From the NCBI GenBank assembly GCA_934446565.1, contig CAKSEO010000007.1, positions 1 to 64,000 on the forward strand: 64,000 nt of DNA. The letters are read 5' to 3'. The position numbers and the translations under genes are program-made. The DNA is from an uncultured Oscillospiraceae bacterium (GTDB lineage Bacteria > Bacillota > Clostridia > Oscillospirales > Ruminococcaceae). Positions 33,481-41,833 of this stretch are shown piece after piece. The notes under the pieces were generated by a model that saw only the letters and a list, made by a program, of their open reading frames with translations, did not search any database and had not been told where the DNA came from. The first letter of the stretch is position 1, and each line of letters begins with the position of its first letter.

Positions 33481-35820
33481 TCAATCGTCTGACGGTGCGG
33501 GAGTAAAACGGGTCATGCCATCAGTGATGATTATATTGTCGCAGATAAGGCAGGTCCTGATCTTCAGATTGTTCAGTATTTTCTCGTTGCCGTACTGGTG
33601 CGCGGGGTCAACGATATCGTCGATGTAGTGCGCTCCGCAGTCGCAGGTGTAGGTCGTATAGCCGGATGTGGTGCAGGTCGGTGCAGTGATCTCCGCAGTG
33701 AATGAATGCTCGTGTTCCTGCGGCTGGCTGACGCTCTTTACCTGCATGTTGCCGCATGTGGAGCAGGAACGGATCATGGTGTCAGAAGTGAAATCTTCCC
33801 AATCGCCCCAGTCGTGGCCTGTGGAGTCAAGAGTTGTGGTTATCACGTCACTGCATTTAATGCAGGTCTTGATGACCGAGCCGTCCGCCGTACAGGTGGG
33901 GAGTGTAGTGGTGACGGAGTATACATGATTGCATTCGGACGGGGTGGGGTTATCGGAACCGTTGTCTGTTACAATGAGCGGGATCTGTACCGTTATTCCG
34001 GCGGAATCAAGCGACACGTCTATGTAATATGTACCTGCGCCGCTTTTGCTGGTGTAGTTGGTCGTGCTGGCAATTCCGGATGAGAGGTCAAACGGTCCTG
34101 CCTTGGCGTATATTACCTCAGGTATTTTACCATCCAGCTCGCTGACATCGGCTGTGTTGTTAGTGATCTCATGCCATGTGCTCTCCTGAGAGCTCCAGAC
34201 GCCAACGGTGAATTCTATGTCGTTTTTGGCGTCGATTTTTCGGAAGTTGTAATTTTGAGGGTTCAGAACTGCGTCATCAGCAAGGTAGTACATTTCTGGC
34301 TGCCGGCTGACAACGAGGGTGCTCACGATAATGCTGCCACTGATGGGCTGACCATATTCTCCGTTTAGGTACAGCGTGCCATTGCCAGATATATTGACGG
34401 ATCTCAGGTCGCCGGTCACTATCATTTTGGAATCTTCACCATCAAGGTTGATCTCACTGTTTTCGCCGGACTGCGTGAGGTCGCCGTTGACTGTAAAGGT
34501 GCCGTAATTAACGGTGACATCGCCCGAAAGGTAGAGGTCTCCGGTGGTCGTTATGGATTCTGCGGAGACGCTGCCGCTGAATCCGTTGCCGCTTATGGTG
34601 ATCTTGGCGCATCTTTCGATATTGACCTTTGTCCCGGGAGAAAAATTCACTGTTCCAGACGGATAGAATTCGTTTATGGTAAGAACGCTGGACGAATCAG
34701 TGGCTCCCGGGGTGGGTACCGGTGAATTATAAATTGATATCACATGTTCGGTGTTTCCGTTGAAATACAGCTTGGATATCCTGAGTTCCTCAGAGGAAGT
34801 GTCACCACATGTAATATATAGCCCGCCGCCGATTTTCATTGAAGGAGCATTTTCGACTAGAGGGATAAACGATTCAGAATCGAGTGTGACATCTCCCTTT
34901 ACCGACAATTCAATATAATTCAGGTCGATCTGGGAAGAGGGAGCGACAAGGTTTCCGGTAACGCTTATTTTCGGTGAAGAATCATTGTCGCTTGTCATAA
35001 GGACTTGAACATCTTGTGAAATATCAAGGTCGCCGTTAACGTACAGCGAGCTTTCGCCGAGCATTGCGCATTTGCCAGTGATGCTGAGCGAAGCCAATGA
35101 AACCAGATTGACATTTTTAGCTATACTGAGATTTTCTACTGTGCCGCCGGTAAGCTGGATATCGCTTGCAGCTACCATTGTGTAGTCTCCGGCAGTCGGA
35201 TTTATAGTACCGACGCTTGAACCGATGAAAAGGTACCCTAAATTTCCGCCGACGGAGTGGATCTTATCACCGGTAAACTGAAAGCCAACCATTGCGTTTT
35301 CAGCTATCATTGGTTTGTACGTATTGGTGGAACTATACGGTATGTTTCGCTTCAGGCTTCCTCCGACGCTTATCCAGAACGGTTCTCCATCTGATGAATC
35401 AGGTGCTTTTATAATCAGATATTCATTTGCGGTAAGATCTCCGCCTATCGTCATGCTTGTAGTGCCATTATTATTGCACAGTTCAAGAATATATGAACTG
35501 TCAGCGCTGGAGGAGCGATAGCTGCCCTGGACAGTCAGGTTTCCATAACCTATTGATAATGTACCGCTGTTATGTATCAGGTCGCCGTTTATGGTCAGCG
35601 AATGTCCGTTCAGATCCAGGTCATTATCAATAATGACCGATCCGTTTACGGATAGGTCTTGCGTAAGCTTGTCTCCCGTCACCAGCTGATCGATATAGAC
35701 ATCGGCGCTTGCTGGTACTGATGTTATCAACAGCGCTGCGCCCAACGCAATGATAATGGCGGTCATGACTGCCATTATCCTGCTTGATTTTGAAGATATG
35801 ACCCTTTTAAATGATCCCAT
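33481..35820 (-). CDS. Large secreted repeat protein with cysteine-rich C terminus
   Basis: A 779-residue exported protein: signal peptide with likely cleavage after SVPASA (residue 39), then about 500 residues of short beta-strand repeats (VNGDL, ITGN, VKGDVTL) resembling a parallel beta-helix or bactofilin-like layer. The last 150 residues carry repeated H-x(9)-PTCT-x-x-G and paired CxxC/CxC motifs (CIKC, CSTC, CDCG, CLIC), a module seen in surface proteins of gut Firmicutes and possibly metal-binding. No sortase or membrane anchor is visible. ATG 35820 follows GGAG. Function unknown. Confidence 0.7.
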   Translation of the reverse strand: MGSFKRVISSKSSRIMAVMTAIIIALGAALLITSVPASADVYIDQLVTGDKLTQDLSVNGSVIIDNDLDLNGHSLTINGDLIHNSGTLSIGYGNLTVQGSYRSSSADSSYILELCNNNGTTSMTIGGDLTANEYLIIKAPDSSDGEPFWISVGGSLKRNIPYSSTNTYKPMIAENAMVGFQFTGDKIHSVGGNLGYLFIGSSVGTINPTAGDYTMVAASDIQLTGGTVENLSIAKNVNLVSLASLSITGKCAMLGESSLYVNGDLDISQDVQVLMTSDNDSSPKISVTGNLVAPSSQIDLNYIELSVKGDVTLDSESFIPLVENAPSMKIGGGLYITCGDTSSEELRISKLYFNGNTEHVISIYNSPVPTPGATDSSSVLTINEFYPSGTVNFSPGTKVNIERCAKITISGNGFSGSVSAESITTTGDLYLSGDVTVNYGTFTVNGDLTQSGENSEINLDGEDSKMIVTGDLRSVNISGNGTLYLNGEYGQPISGSIIVSTLVVSRQPEMYYLADDAVLNPQNYNFRKIDAKNDIEFTVGVWSSQESTWHEITNNTADVSELDGKIPEVIYAKAGPFDLSSGIASTTNYTSKSGAGTYYIDVSLDSAGITVQIPLIVTDNGSDNPTPSECNHVYSVTTTLPTCTADGSVIKTCIKCSDVITTTLDSTGHDWGDWEDFTSDTMIRSCSTCGNMQVKSVSQPQEHEHSFTAEITAPTCTTSGYTTYTCDCGAHYIDDIVDPAHQYGNEKILNNLKIRTCLICDNIIITDGMTRFTPAPSDD

Positions 35821-35856
35821 GGTATACACTCCTTTTTTAGCCTGCTTTTTAATTTG

Positions 35857-35885
35857 ACTATATCATAATTTTCCTGACATTTCAA
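35857..35885 (-). promoter_or_regulatory. Promoter of the secreted-protein gene
   Basis: Minus strand TTGAAA, 17-bp spacer, TATAGT. The -35 overlaps the stop codon of the upstream DUF389 gene. Confidence 0.6.
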
Positions 35886-37336
35886 TATGTCTCCATGGTT
35901 TCTTCTGCCGTACCGCTTTCGGCTGTGCTTACTTCCAGTGCAAGAAGGTTTATCCTTACCTCGGCGCGGCTGCTGCCGGTTTCGGCGGAGAGCCAGTTTT
36001 CAAGCAGCTTCTGAGCGGCTGCGTCCTGGGGCTCGGTTGAATCCGCGAGAAGCAGCGCGTGCTCGCCGGAGCTGTCTGCGACGCTGCCGCAGCGGATATT
36101 TATGAGCTCCGGGAATATCTTTGCCGCCTTTGCGGTGACTGCCGCGTAATCCACGCTGTTTTTCAGTTCGGAGTTTTCAGTCTGAAGCCCGGAAAGCTCC
36201 TGTTCCTTTTCGGAGAGCTGCTGTTCCAGTTCGTTTATGCGGTTCTCCTGGAGGGCTATGGTTATCTTGTCGGTGCTGTCCTCGTCCGTGCCGGCGTCAA
36301 CTATGCTGTTCTGAGTGACGTTCAGGGTGTAGCCGTCAAGTCCATATTTCGGCATTTCCTGTTCCAGCATTGCAATTACGTCGTCGGATATTGGCGTGCC
36401 TACCAGGGATACGGAGATACAGTGCGCGTTTTTGTCAGTACTGCTTTTAACAAGCGATGTATTCGGGAACACGAATTCGCTGTTGAGATAAGTCGAGATG
36501 TTTTTGTCCATGATGGAGCTTACGACCGTGGAAGCTCCGAAGAATACGCTCGGCACAGCGGCAACTATCGTTATCGCTGCGACGACGCGGTTTATGACCT
36601 TCTGCTTCTTGTCGCTGACGTTGCGGTGGTAGGGTACGCGCAGCATCATTGTGACGATCATAGTCGAAAGGGAGATGAACAGCGTATTAATCAGGAACAG
36701 ATAAAATGCGCCCAGGAAGAACGACGGCTGCCCGGAGGCTATGCCGTAGCCCGCCGTGCAGAGCGGCGGCATGAGCGCTGTCGCGATGGCTACGCCGGGG
36801 ATAACGTTGCCCTTTTTCTCGCGGGTGTTGCCTATCGCGCCGGCGATTCCGCCGAACAGCGCTATCAGTACGTCCCAGATGGTTGGGCTGGTGCGGGCTA
36901 TCATCTCGGCAGTGGGAGTGTCTATCGGGGTTATCAGGAAGTACACCGTGGAGCTTATCAGGCTGATAACGACCTGCGTCCCGAAGCGCAGGAGCGCCCT
37001 GCGCAGCAGCCTCAGGTCGCGCACGGCGAGGGAGTATCCCATCGTCATGATACCGCTCATCAGCGGGGATATCAGCATTGCGCCGATTATTACCGCCGTG
37101 GAGTTCATGTTCAGTCCTATCGACGCGATGAGAGCCGCAAGGCACAGTATCCACATGTTAGGTCCGTGGATGACTGTGTTCTCCAGCATCATTTCGTCTA
37201 TTTCTTCGTAGCCCATCATGCCGTCGTGCATGTTCAGCATGTCTGCGATGAATTTTCGCACTCCGGTGCGCTTTTCCTTGATCTCTTTATGTATGCCTCT
37301 GTCTATTTCGTCGGCTTTTTCGGTTTCTTTGCTCAT
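35882..37336 (-). CDS. DUF389 membrane protein
   Basis: A 484-residue protein with a cluster of about six membrane helices (residues 60-270) carrying the DUF389 blocks GLNMNSTAVIIGAMLISPLM and ATALMPPLCTAGYGIA. A soluble C-terminal part with a coiled coil (about 365-400) follows. The family is widespread and of unknown function. It has its own promoter, divergent from the aminotransferase gene. Confidence 0.8.
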   Translation of the reverse strand: MSKETEKADEIDRGIHKEIKEKRTGVRKFIADMLNMHDGMMGYEEIDEMMLENTVIHGPNMWILCLAALIASIGLNMNSTAVIIGAMLISPLMSGIMTMGYSLAVRDLRLLRRALLRFGTQVVISLISSTVYFLITPIDTPTAEMIARTSPTIWDVLIALFGGIAGAIGNTREKKGNVIPGVAIATALMPPLCTAGYGIASGQPSFFLGAFYLFLINTLFISLSTMIVTMMLRVPYHRNVSDKKQKVINRVVAAITIVAAVPSVFFGASTVVSSIMDKNISTYLNSEFVFPNTSLVKSSTDKNAHCISVSLVGTPISDDVIAMLEQEMPKYGLDGYTLNVTQNSIVDAGTDEDSTDKITIALQENRINELEQQLSEKEQELSGLQTENSELKNSVDYAAVTAKAAKIFPELINIRCGSVADSSGEHALLLADSTEPQDAAAQKLLENWLSAETGSSRAEVRINLLALEVSTAESGTAEETMETY

Positions 37337-37367
37337 TTTGTGTTCCTTTCTTGCAATTTTTTCCTAC

Positions 37368-37397
37368 ATTATAGCACTAGTGAGGATAAAAAGTCAA
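37368..37397 (-). promoter_or_regulatory. DUF389 gene promoter
   Basis: Minus strand TTGACT, 18-bp spacer, TATAAT. Confidence 0.65.
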
Positions 37398-37428
37398 CAA
37401 CGTTTTGCGCTTTCCTGTGGAATACTGC

Positions 37429-37457
37429 TTTACAATACCGGCGGGTTGTGATATAAT
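37429..37457 (+). promoter_or_regulatory. Promoter of the aminotransferase-kinase operon
   Basis: TTTACA, 17-bp spacer, TATAAT, about 37 bases before the ATG at 37494. Confidence 0.75.
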
Positions 37458-37493
37458 TATAGAGTATAGATTTTCCAAGAAAGGACGATACAA

Positions 37494-38681
37494 ATGTTAA
37501 AGCCGTTTTCAGATCGTGTTTCCGGACTCCAGCCGTCCGCGATACGCGAGATACTTAAATTCACTTCCGACCCTGAGGTCATCAGTTTCGCCGCAGGAAA
37601 CCCCGCCCCGGAGGCTTTCCCGGTGGACACGATCGCGAAGCTCTCCGCTGACATTTTTCGCGAGGAGCCGATAAACGCGCTTCAGTACTCCATCACCGAG
37701 GGCTATCCGAAGCTCCGTGAGTGGCTTAAAGCCGACCTTACAAAGAAAGGGCTGTTCCGCGACGGCGACCAGGTAGTAATTACCAGCGGAGCGCAGCAGG
37801 CTATCGAGACCACCGCCAAGATACTCTGCAACGAGGGCGACGTGATAATCTGCGAGGAACCCGCGTTCGTAGGGTCGCTCAATGCGTTCAGGAGCTACGG
37901 CGTAAAGCTGGTCGGAGTTCCTATGGACGACGACGGCATGATACCTGCAAGCCTTGAGGAGGCTCTTAAAGCCAACCCTACTACAAAGTTCATCTACACT
38001 ATCCCTAACTTCCAGAACCCCACCGGAAAGACCACCACGCTCCAGCGCCGCAGGGAGATACTCGCCCTTGCTGAGAAGTACGGCGTGTACATCCTGGAGG
38101 ACAATCCATACGGAGCGCTCCGCTTCGAGGGCGAGGACGTGAAGTCCATCAAGGAGCTTGACACAAATGGCAACGTGCTCTACTGCGGAACGTTCTCCAA
38201 GACGCTCGCGCCGGGACTGCGCGTAGGATATCTTCTGGGGCCGTCCGATATCGTTTCCAAGGCGGTCGTAGGGCTCCAGACAAGCACGGTGCACACCAAC
38301 ATCTGGGCGCAGATGCTGACATACCGCTTCCTGACGACAGTGGATTTTGACCAGCACCTGAAAAAGCTCCAGGCTATCTACCGCCACAAGTGCCACCTCA
38401 TGCTGGAGGGGCTTGAAAAGGAGCTTCCGGATTTCATCAGCTTCACGCGTCCGCAGGGCGGTCTGTTCATCTGGGCTACGCTTCCCGATAAGTACGACAT
38501 GAAAGCTTTCTGCAAGGGAGCTGTAGAGCGCAAGGTCGCGGTAGTTCCCGGAAATGCGTTCTGTTCTGATGAGAGCGCGGTTTCACATTCGTTCCGCCTG
38601 AACTTCTCCACTCCGACCGATGAGCAGATCGAAAAGGGCGTGAAGATACTCGGCGCTGCGGCTAAGGAGCTTTTAAAGTAG
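37494..38681 (+). CDS. Class I/II PLP-dependent aminotransferase (2-aminoadipate/MocR-like)
   Basis: A 395-residue fold-type I aminotransferase without a DNA-binding domain. It has ISFAAGNPAPEAFP near the N terminus, PNFQNPTGKT and the PLP lysine in FSKTLAPGLRVGY (about residue 234). This subgroup includes LysN-type 2-aminoadipate and aromatic aminotransferases; the substrate cannot be fixed. First gene of a likely four-gene operon (gap of 29 bases to the Sel1 gene). Confidence 0.85.
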   Translation: MLKPFSDRVSGLQPSAIREILKFTSDPEVISFAAGNPAPEAFPVDTIAKLSADIFREEPINALQYSITEGYPKLREWLKADLTKKGLFRDGDQVVITSGAQQAIETTAKILCNEGDVIICEEPAFVGSLNAFRSYGVKLVGVPMDDDGMIPASLEEALKANPTTKFIYTIPNFQNPTGKTTTLQRRREILALAEKYGVYILEDNPYGALRFEGEDVKSIKELDTNGNVLYCGTFSKTLAPGLRVGYLLGPSDIVSKAVVGLQTSTVHTNIWAQMLTYRFLTTVDFDQHLKKLQAIYRHKCHLMLEGLEKELPDFISFTRPQGGLFIWATLPDKYDMKAFCKGAVERKVAVVPGNAFCSDESAVSHSFRLNFSTPTDEQIEKGVKILGAAAKELLK

Positions 38682-38710
38682 TTTGAGCGTTTAAAACGGG
38701 AGGTGAGGCT

Positions 38711-40027
38711 ATGGTATGCGGAAAATGCGGAAAAGCGTTCGATGAGAGCGCACAGAGCATAGAGGGAAGCTGTCCGTACTGCAAAACGGTGCATACTCCG
38801 GAGGGAGAGCCTATCCGCGAGCTTAAGGGGATACTGGGCTACATCGTGCAGCATTTCGGCGGCAGCACCCTGCTTGACCGCCGTCGCACTGACGCGCTCA
38901 TAGCCGACATCTTTCCGAAAGAAACAGCCGCGCGGCGGCTTTGCTATGTGGCGCTGTATGACGGCTGCGCACAGAAGCTGTGGGCGGTGCGCGGAAAGCC
39001 GTTCGAGGTGCGCTCTGCTGCGGCGGCGAGGTGCGTTAAGTCACTGCGGGACGAGATAGGGCTGAAAGGCCGCGCCGCAGCGTCGGCAGTCGAGGCTGTA
39101 GCGGAGGCGCTGGGGTGCGATATCGCATTCAGGATGGAGGCTCCGCCCTCTGCCGCAGAGACCGAGAGCCGCAAGAATATCACTGACAGCGCGGAGCAGT
39201 ACAGCCTGGGGCGTCATTTCGACCGCATAAAGGACTACAATAAGGCGCTGTACTGGTTCGTGCAGTCGGCTCAGCAGGACTGCGCCGAGGCGGAATATTA
39301 CGTTGGGTTCTACCTCATGGAGGGCAGGGGCGGCACGCAGGATGTAAAGACCGCCCGGGAATGGTTCCTGCGGGCAGCGGAAAACGGCGTCCCCGCAGCG
39401 CAGTACATGACAGGCTACTTCTACGCCGAAGGAATAGCCTGCGAGCTGAACGAGGGAGCTGCGTTCGAGTGGTTCCTGCGGTCGGCGAAGCAGGGGTACG
39501 AGGAAGCGATAAAGGTCATCGCGCTGAGCTATGAGACCGGTACTTTCGTGGATGAAAACGCCGAAACAGCGGCGCGCTGGAGAAAGCTCCTGCCGAATCA
39601 GCCGGAATCCACCGAGCCCCCTCCCGACGAAGAAACAGAGCCGCCGGAGCCGTTACCGGATGACGGCGAGGAAAACTATCAGTCCGCGCGGCGGTGCCTT
39701 GCAGAAAAGGACTTCACCGGAGCTGCGATGTTCTACCGCCACGCTGCGGAAGCTGGTCATGCAAAGGCGCAGTGCAGCTACGGAAAATGTCTGTACCTGG
39801 GAACCGGTGTTGAGAAGAACATCTACGCGGCGTTTTCGTGGTTCTCAAAGGCGGCGGCGCAGGGTCTTGACATCGCACAGTACAATCTTGGCGTGATGTA
39901 CCTCCGGGGCACCGGCGTTGAGAAAGACCGCAGCGAAGCAAAGAAATATTTCCGTCTGGCTGCGGAAAACGGGCATGCTGAAGCGGCAAAGGTACTTGAA
40001 AAGCTTGAAAAACAGGAACATAAATGA
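38711..40027 (+). CDS. Zinc-ribbon protein with Sel1 repeats
   Basis: A 438-residue protein. An N-terminal zinc ribbon (CGKCGKAF..CPYCK, residues 3-24) is followed by a charged middle and at least five Sel1/TPR-like repeats in two blocks (about 155-290 and 340-435; for example AQYNLGVMYLRGTGVEKD), split by a Pro/Glu-rich linker. Sel1 repeats mediate protein contacts. It is coupled to the TerY-C-like and kinase genes downstream, so it may be a scaffold for that module. Confidence 0.75.
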   Translation: MVCGKCGKAFDESAQSIEGSCPYCKTVHTPEGEPIRELKGILGYIVQHFGGSTLLDRRRTDALIADIFPKETAARRLCYVALYDGCAQKLWAVRGKPFEVRSAAAARCVKSLRDEIGLKGRAAASAVEAVAEALGCDIAFRMEAPPSAAETESRKNITDSAEQYSLGRHFDRIKDYNKALYWFVQSAQQDCAEAEYYVGFYLMEGRGGTQDVKTAREWFLRAAENGVPAAQYMTGYFYAEGIACELNEGAAFEWFLRSAKQGYEEAIKVIALSYETGTFVDENAETAARWRKLLPNQPESTEPPPDEETEPPEPLPDDGEENYQSARRCLAEKDFTGAAMFYRHAAEAGHAKAQCSYGKCLYLGTGVEKNIYAAFSWFSKAAAQGLDIAQYNLGVMYLRGTGVEKDRSEAKKYFRLAAENGHAEAAKVLEKLEKQEHK

Positions 40028-40041
40028 TCGGAGGAAGCACA

Positions 40042-40392
40042 GTGAAAGCAGCAGTTATCCTTACAAAATGCAAGAACGACCACGCCCTGTTCGGCATACG
40101 CACGGAGCAGCGCGAGGACGGCGGCTGGTACGCCACCTGGGCGTTCAGGGTGTCTGAACAGACCGCGGAGCGCGAGAAGTTCGGCGACACACAGATAAGC
40201 GGCAATATTTACATCACGACGGAGTATCCTTCCTGCCCGTACTGCGGCGCAAAGGGATTCTTCCAGTGCGCGGAGTGCGGGAAGACCACCTGCTGGAACG
40301 GCGAAACGGAGACCGTCTGCGAGTGGTGCGGCAACGAGGCTGAGACCGCCGCAGAGGAGAAATTCGACTCTATCACCGGAGGCGGCTTCTGA
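40042..40392 (+). CDS. TerY-C-like zinc-binding protein
   Basis: A 116-residue protein with NDHALFGIR near the N terminus and a cysteine cluster CPYCG, CAECG, C and CEWCG (about residues 64-101), as in the TerY-C metal-binding domain linked to vWA-kinase-phosphatase (TerY-P) modules. GTG 40042 is preferred because GGAGG (40030-40034) is 7 bases upstream; an ATG at 40024 overlaps the previous gene but lacks a site. Ends in the start codon of the kinase gene. Confidence 0.65.
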   Translation: MKAAVILTKCKNDHALFGIRTEQREDGGWYATWAFRVSEQTAEREKFGDTQISGNIYITTEYPSCPYCGAKGFFQCAECGKTTCWNGETETVCEWCGNEAETAAEEKFDSITGGGF

Positions 40393-41669
40393 TGATGAAG
40401 GTCGGCGACAGAGTTCCGCTGGAGCTGGGCGGCGAGGCGGAGATAACCCAGCTCCTGGGTCAGGGCGGTCAGGGCGCGGTCTACCGCGCTTCCTACCGCG
40501 GGAGAGATTACGCGCTGAAGATGTACTTCACGAAGAAACTGAAAAATCCCGCGATGTTCCGCGAGAATTTGCAGCGCCTCTGCGAGGACGGCAGCAGCTC
40601 TCCGGCGTTCGTAATGCCGCTGATGATGACTGCGGATACGTCGGAGGGATTCGGCTTCCTGATGGAGCTTATCCCGCCGGAGTACGCTCCGTTTTCGGAT
40701 ATCCTGAATGCGCGGGTGAAATTTTCCGGGCTGTATTCCATCGTGAATGCCGCGATAAGGATAACCTCCGCGTTCCGTGAGCTTCACAATTCCGGCAGGA
40801 GCTATCAGGACCTGAACGACGGCGGATTCTTTATCCGCCCGACTGACGGCGACGTGCTCATCTGCGACTGCGACAACATCGCGCCCTACGGCGAGAACCT
40901 CGGAATAGCCGGAAAGCCGGGATACATGGCGCCGGAGATAGTCCGTGGCGAAAAAGCCCCGGATAAGCTCACCGATCGGTATTCCCTGGCGGTGGTGCTG
41001 TTCCGATTGCTTCTGCGTGGCGACCCGCTGGAGGGCAGCAAGGTGCTGAAAAGCGTCTGCCTCACTGAGGAAGCGGAGCGCCGTCACTACGGCTACGAGC
41101 CGATGTTCGTCTACGACCCGTCAGACGATTCCAACCGTCCGGTGCGCGGGGTACACAACAACATCATAAAATTCTGGCGGATAATGCCTGATTATATCCG
41201 CGACGCGTTCACGGTGTCGTTCACGGATGGACTCTTCCAGCCGGAAAAGCGCCTTATCGAAAAGCAGTGGCTCGACCTGCTGGTGAGAATGCGCGGAGAT
41301 ATCTGCGCCTGCACCTGCGGCGCGCAGGGATTCATCTCCGGCTCTGAGCGCGACCCTGACGGTAAGGTGGTCTGCCCGTGCGGTACGCATTACCAGCCGC
41401 CGCTGGCGCTCCACCTCGGAAAGCAGCGCGTACTGCTGTTCGATGGCGCGAAGCTGTTTGACGAGGATGTACAGTGCCTTGGCGAGGTAGTCCGCAATAA
41501 GGTGAACCCAGGGCTTTTCGGGCTGAAGAATCTCTCTGATGGACCCTGGAGCTTTACCCTCCCCAACGGTCAGGAAAAGGCGGCGGCTCCCGGCTCCGCT
41601 GTGCCTGTATTCAACGGCACCAAGCTGACGATAGGCGGCGTACCCGGAGAAATAAATGGCGAAATTTAG
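40392..41669 (+). CDS. Serine/threonine-like protein kinase with C-terminal zinc ribbon
   Basis: A 425-residue soluble kinase. Glycine-rich loop GQGGQGAVY (23-31), Lys43 in YALKMYF, catalytic loop SYQDLNDGG (Asp140, replacing HRD), metal-binding Asp159-Cys-Asp161 in place of DFG, and MAPE (179-182). It therefore keeps the key acidic residues and is likely active. After the kinase domain come a cysteine cluster (CACTCG..CPCG, about 304-337) and a C-terminal beta-rich domain. The YQD form is typical of kinases in TerY-P-type modules. Start and stop codons overlap with the upstream gene. Confidence 0.8.
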   Translation: MMKVGDRVPLELGGEAEITQLLGQGGQGAVYRASYRGRDYALKMYFTKKLKNPAMFRENLQRLCEDGSSSPAFVMPLMMTADTSEGFGFLMELIPPEYAPFSDILNARVKFSGLYSIVNAAIRITSAFRELHNSGRSYQDLNDGGFFIRPTDGDVLICDCDNIAPYGENLGIAGKPGYMAPEIVRGEKAPDKLTDRYSLAVVLFRLLLRGDPLEGSKVLKSVCLTEEAERRHYGYEPMFVYDPSDDSNRPVRGVHNNIIKFWRIMPDYIRDAFTVSFTDGLFQPEKRLIEKQWLDLLVRMRGDICACTCGAQGFISGSERDPDGKVVCPCGTHYQPPLALHLGKQRVLLFDGAKLFDEDVQCLGEVVRNKVNPGLFGLKNLSDGPWSFTLPNGQEKAAAPGSAVPVFNGTKLTIGGVPGEINGEI

Positions 41670-41704
41670 CGCGGGTTTTCCCGGAATTTTGTGCAGAACA
41701 GCCT

Positions 41705-41733
41705 TTGACAAAATAAAGGATATCTGCTAAAAT
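41705..41733 (+). promoter_or_regulatory. MATE gene promoter
   Basis: TTGACA, 17-bp spacer, TAAAAT. It lies upstream of the terminator hairpin at 41761, so the hairpin is in the MATE leader. Confidence 0.75.
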
Positions 41734-41760
41734 CATTATGTAATATAATATATCAAAATC

Positions 41761-41811
41761 GTGTGGCAGTTGCGTAAATCCGGATTTGGAGCGCAGCTGC
41801 CACACTTTTTT
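41761..41811 (+). terminator. Terminator hairpin within the MATE leader (possible attenuator)
   Basis: GTGTGGCAG..GCG and CGC..CTGCCACAC form a strong stem (loop about 16-18 nt, containing the palindrome AAATCCGGATTT), followed by TTTTTTATT. It ends the kinase operon, but the MATE promoter at 41705 is upstream of it, so the MATE message must pass through it. Confidence 0.8.
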
Positions 41812-41833
41812 ATTGAAAGGAGATATACGATAT

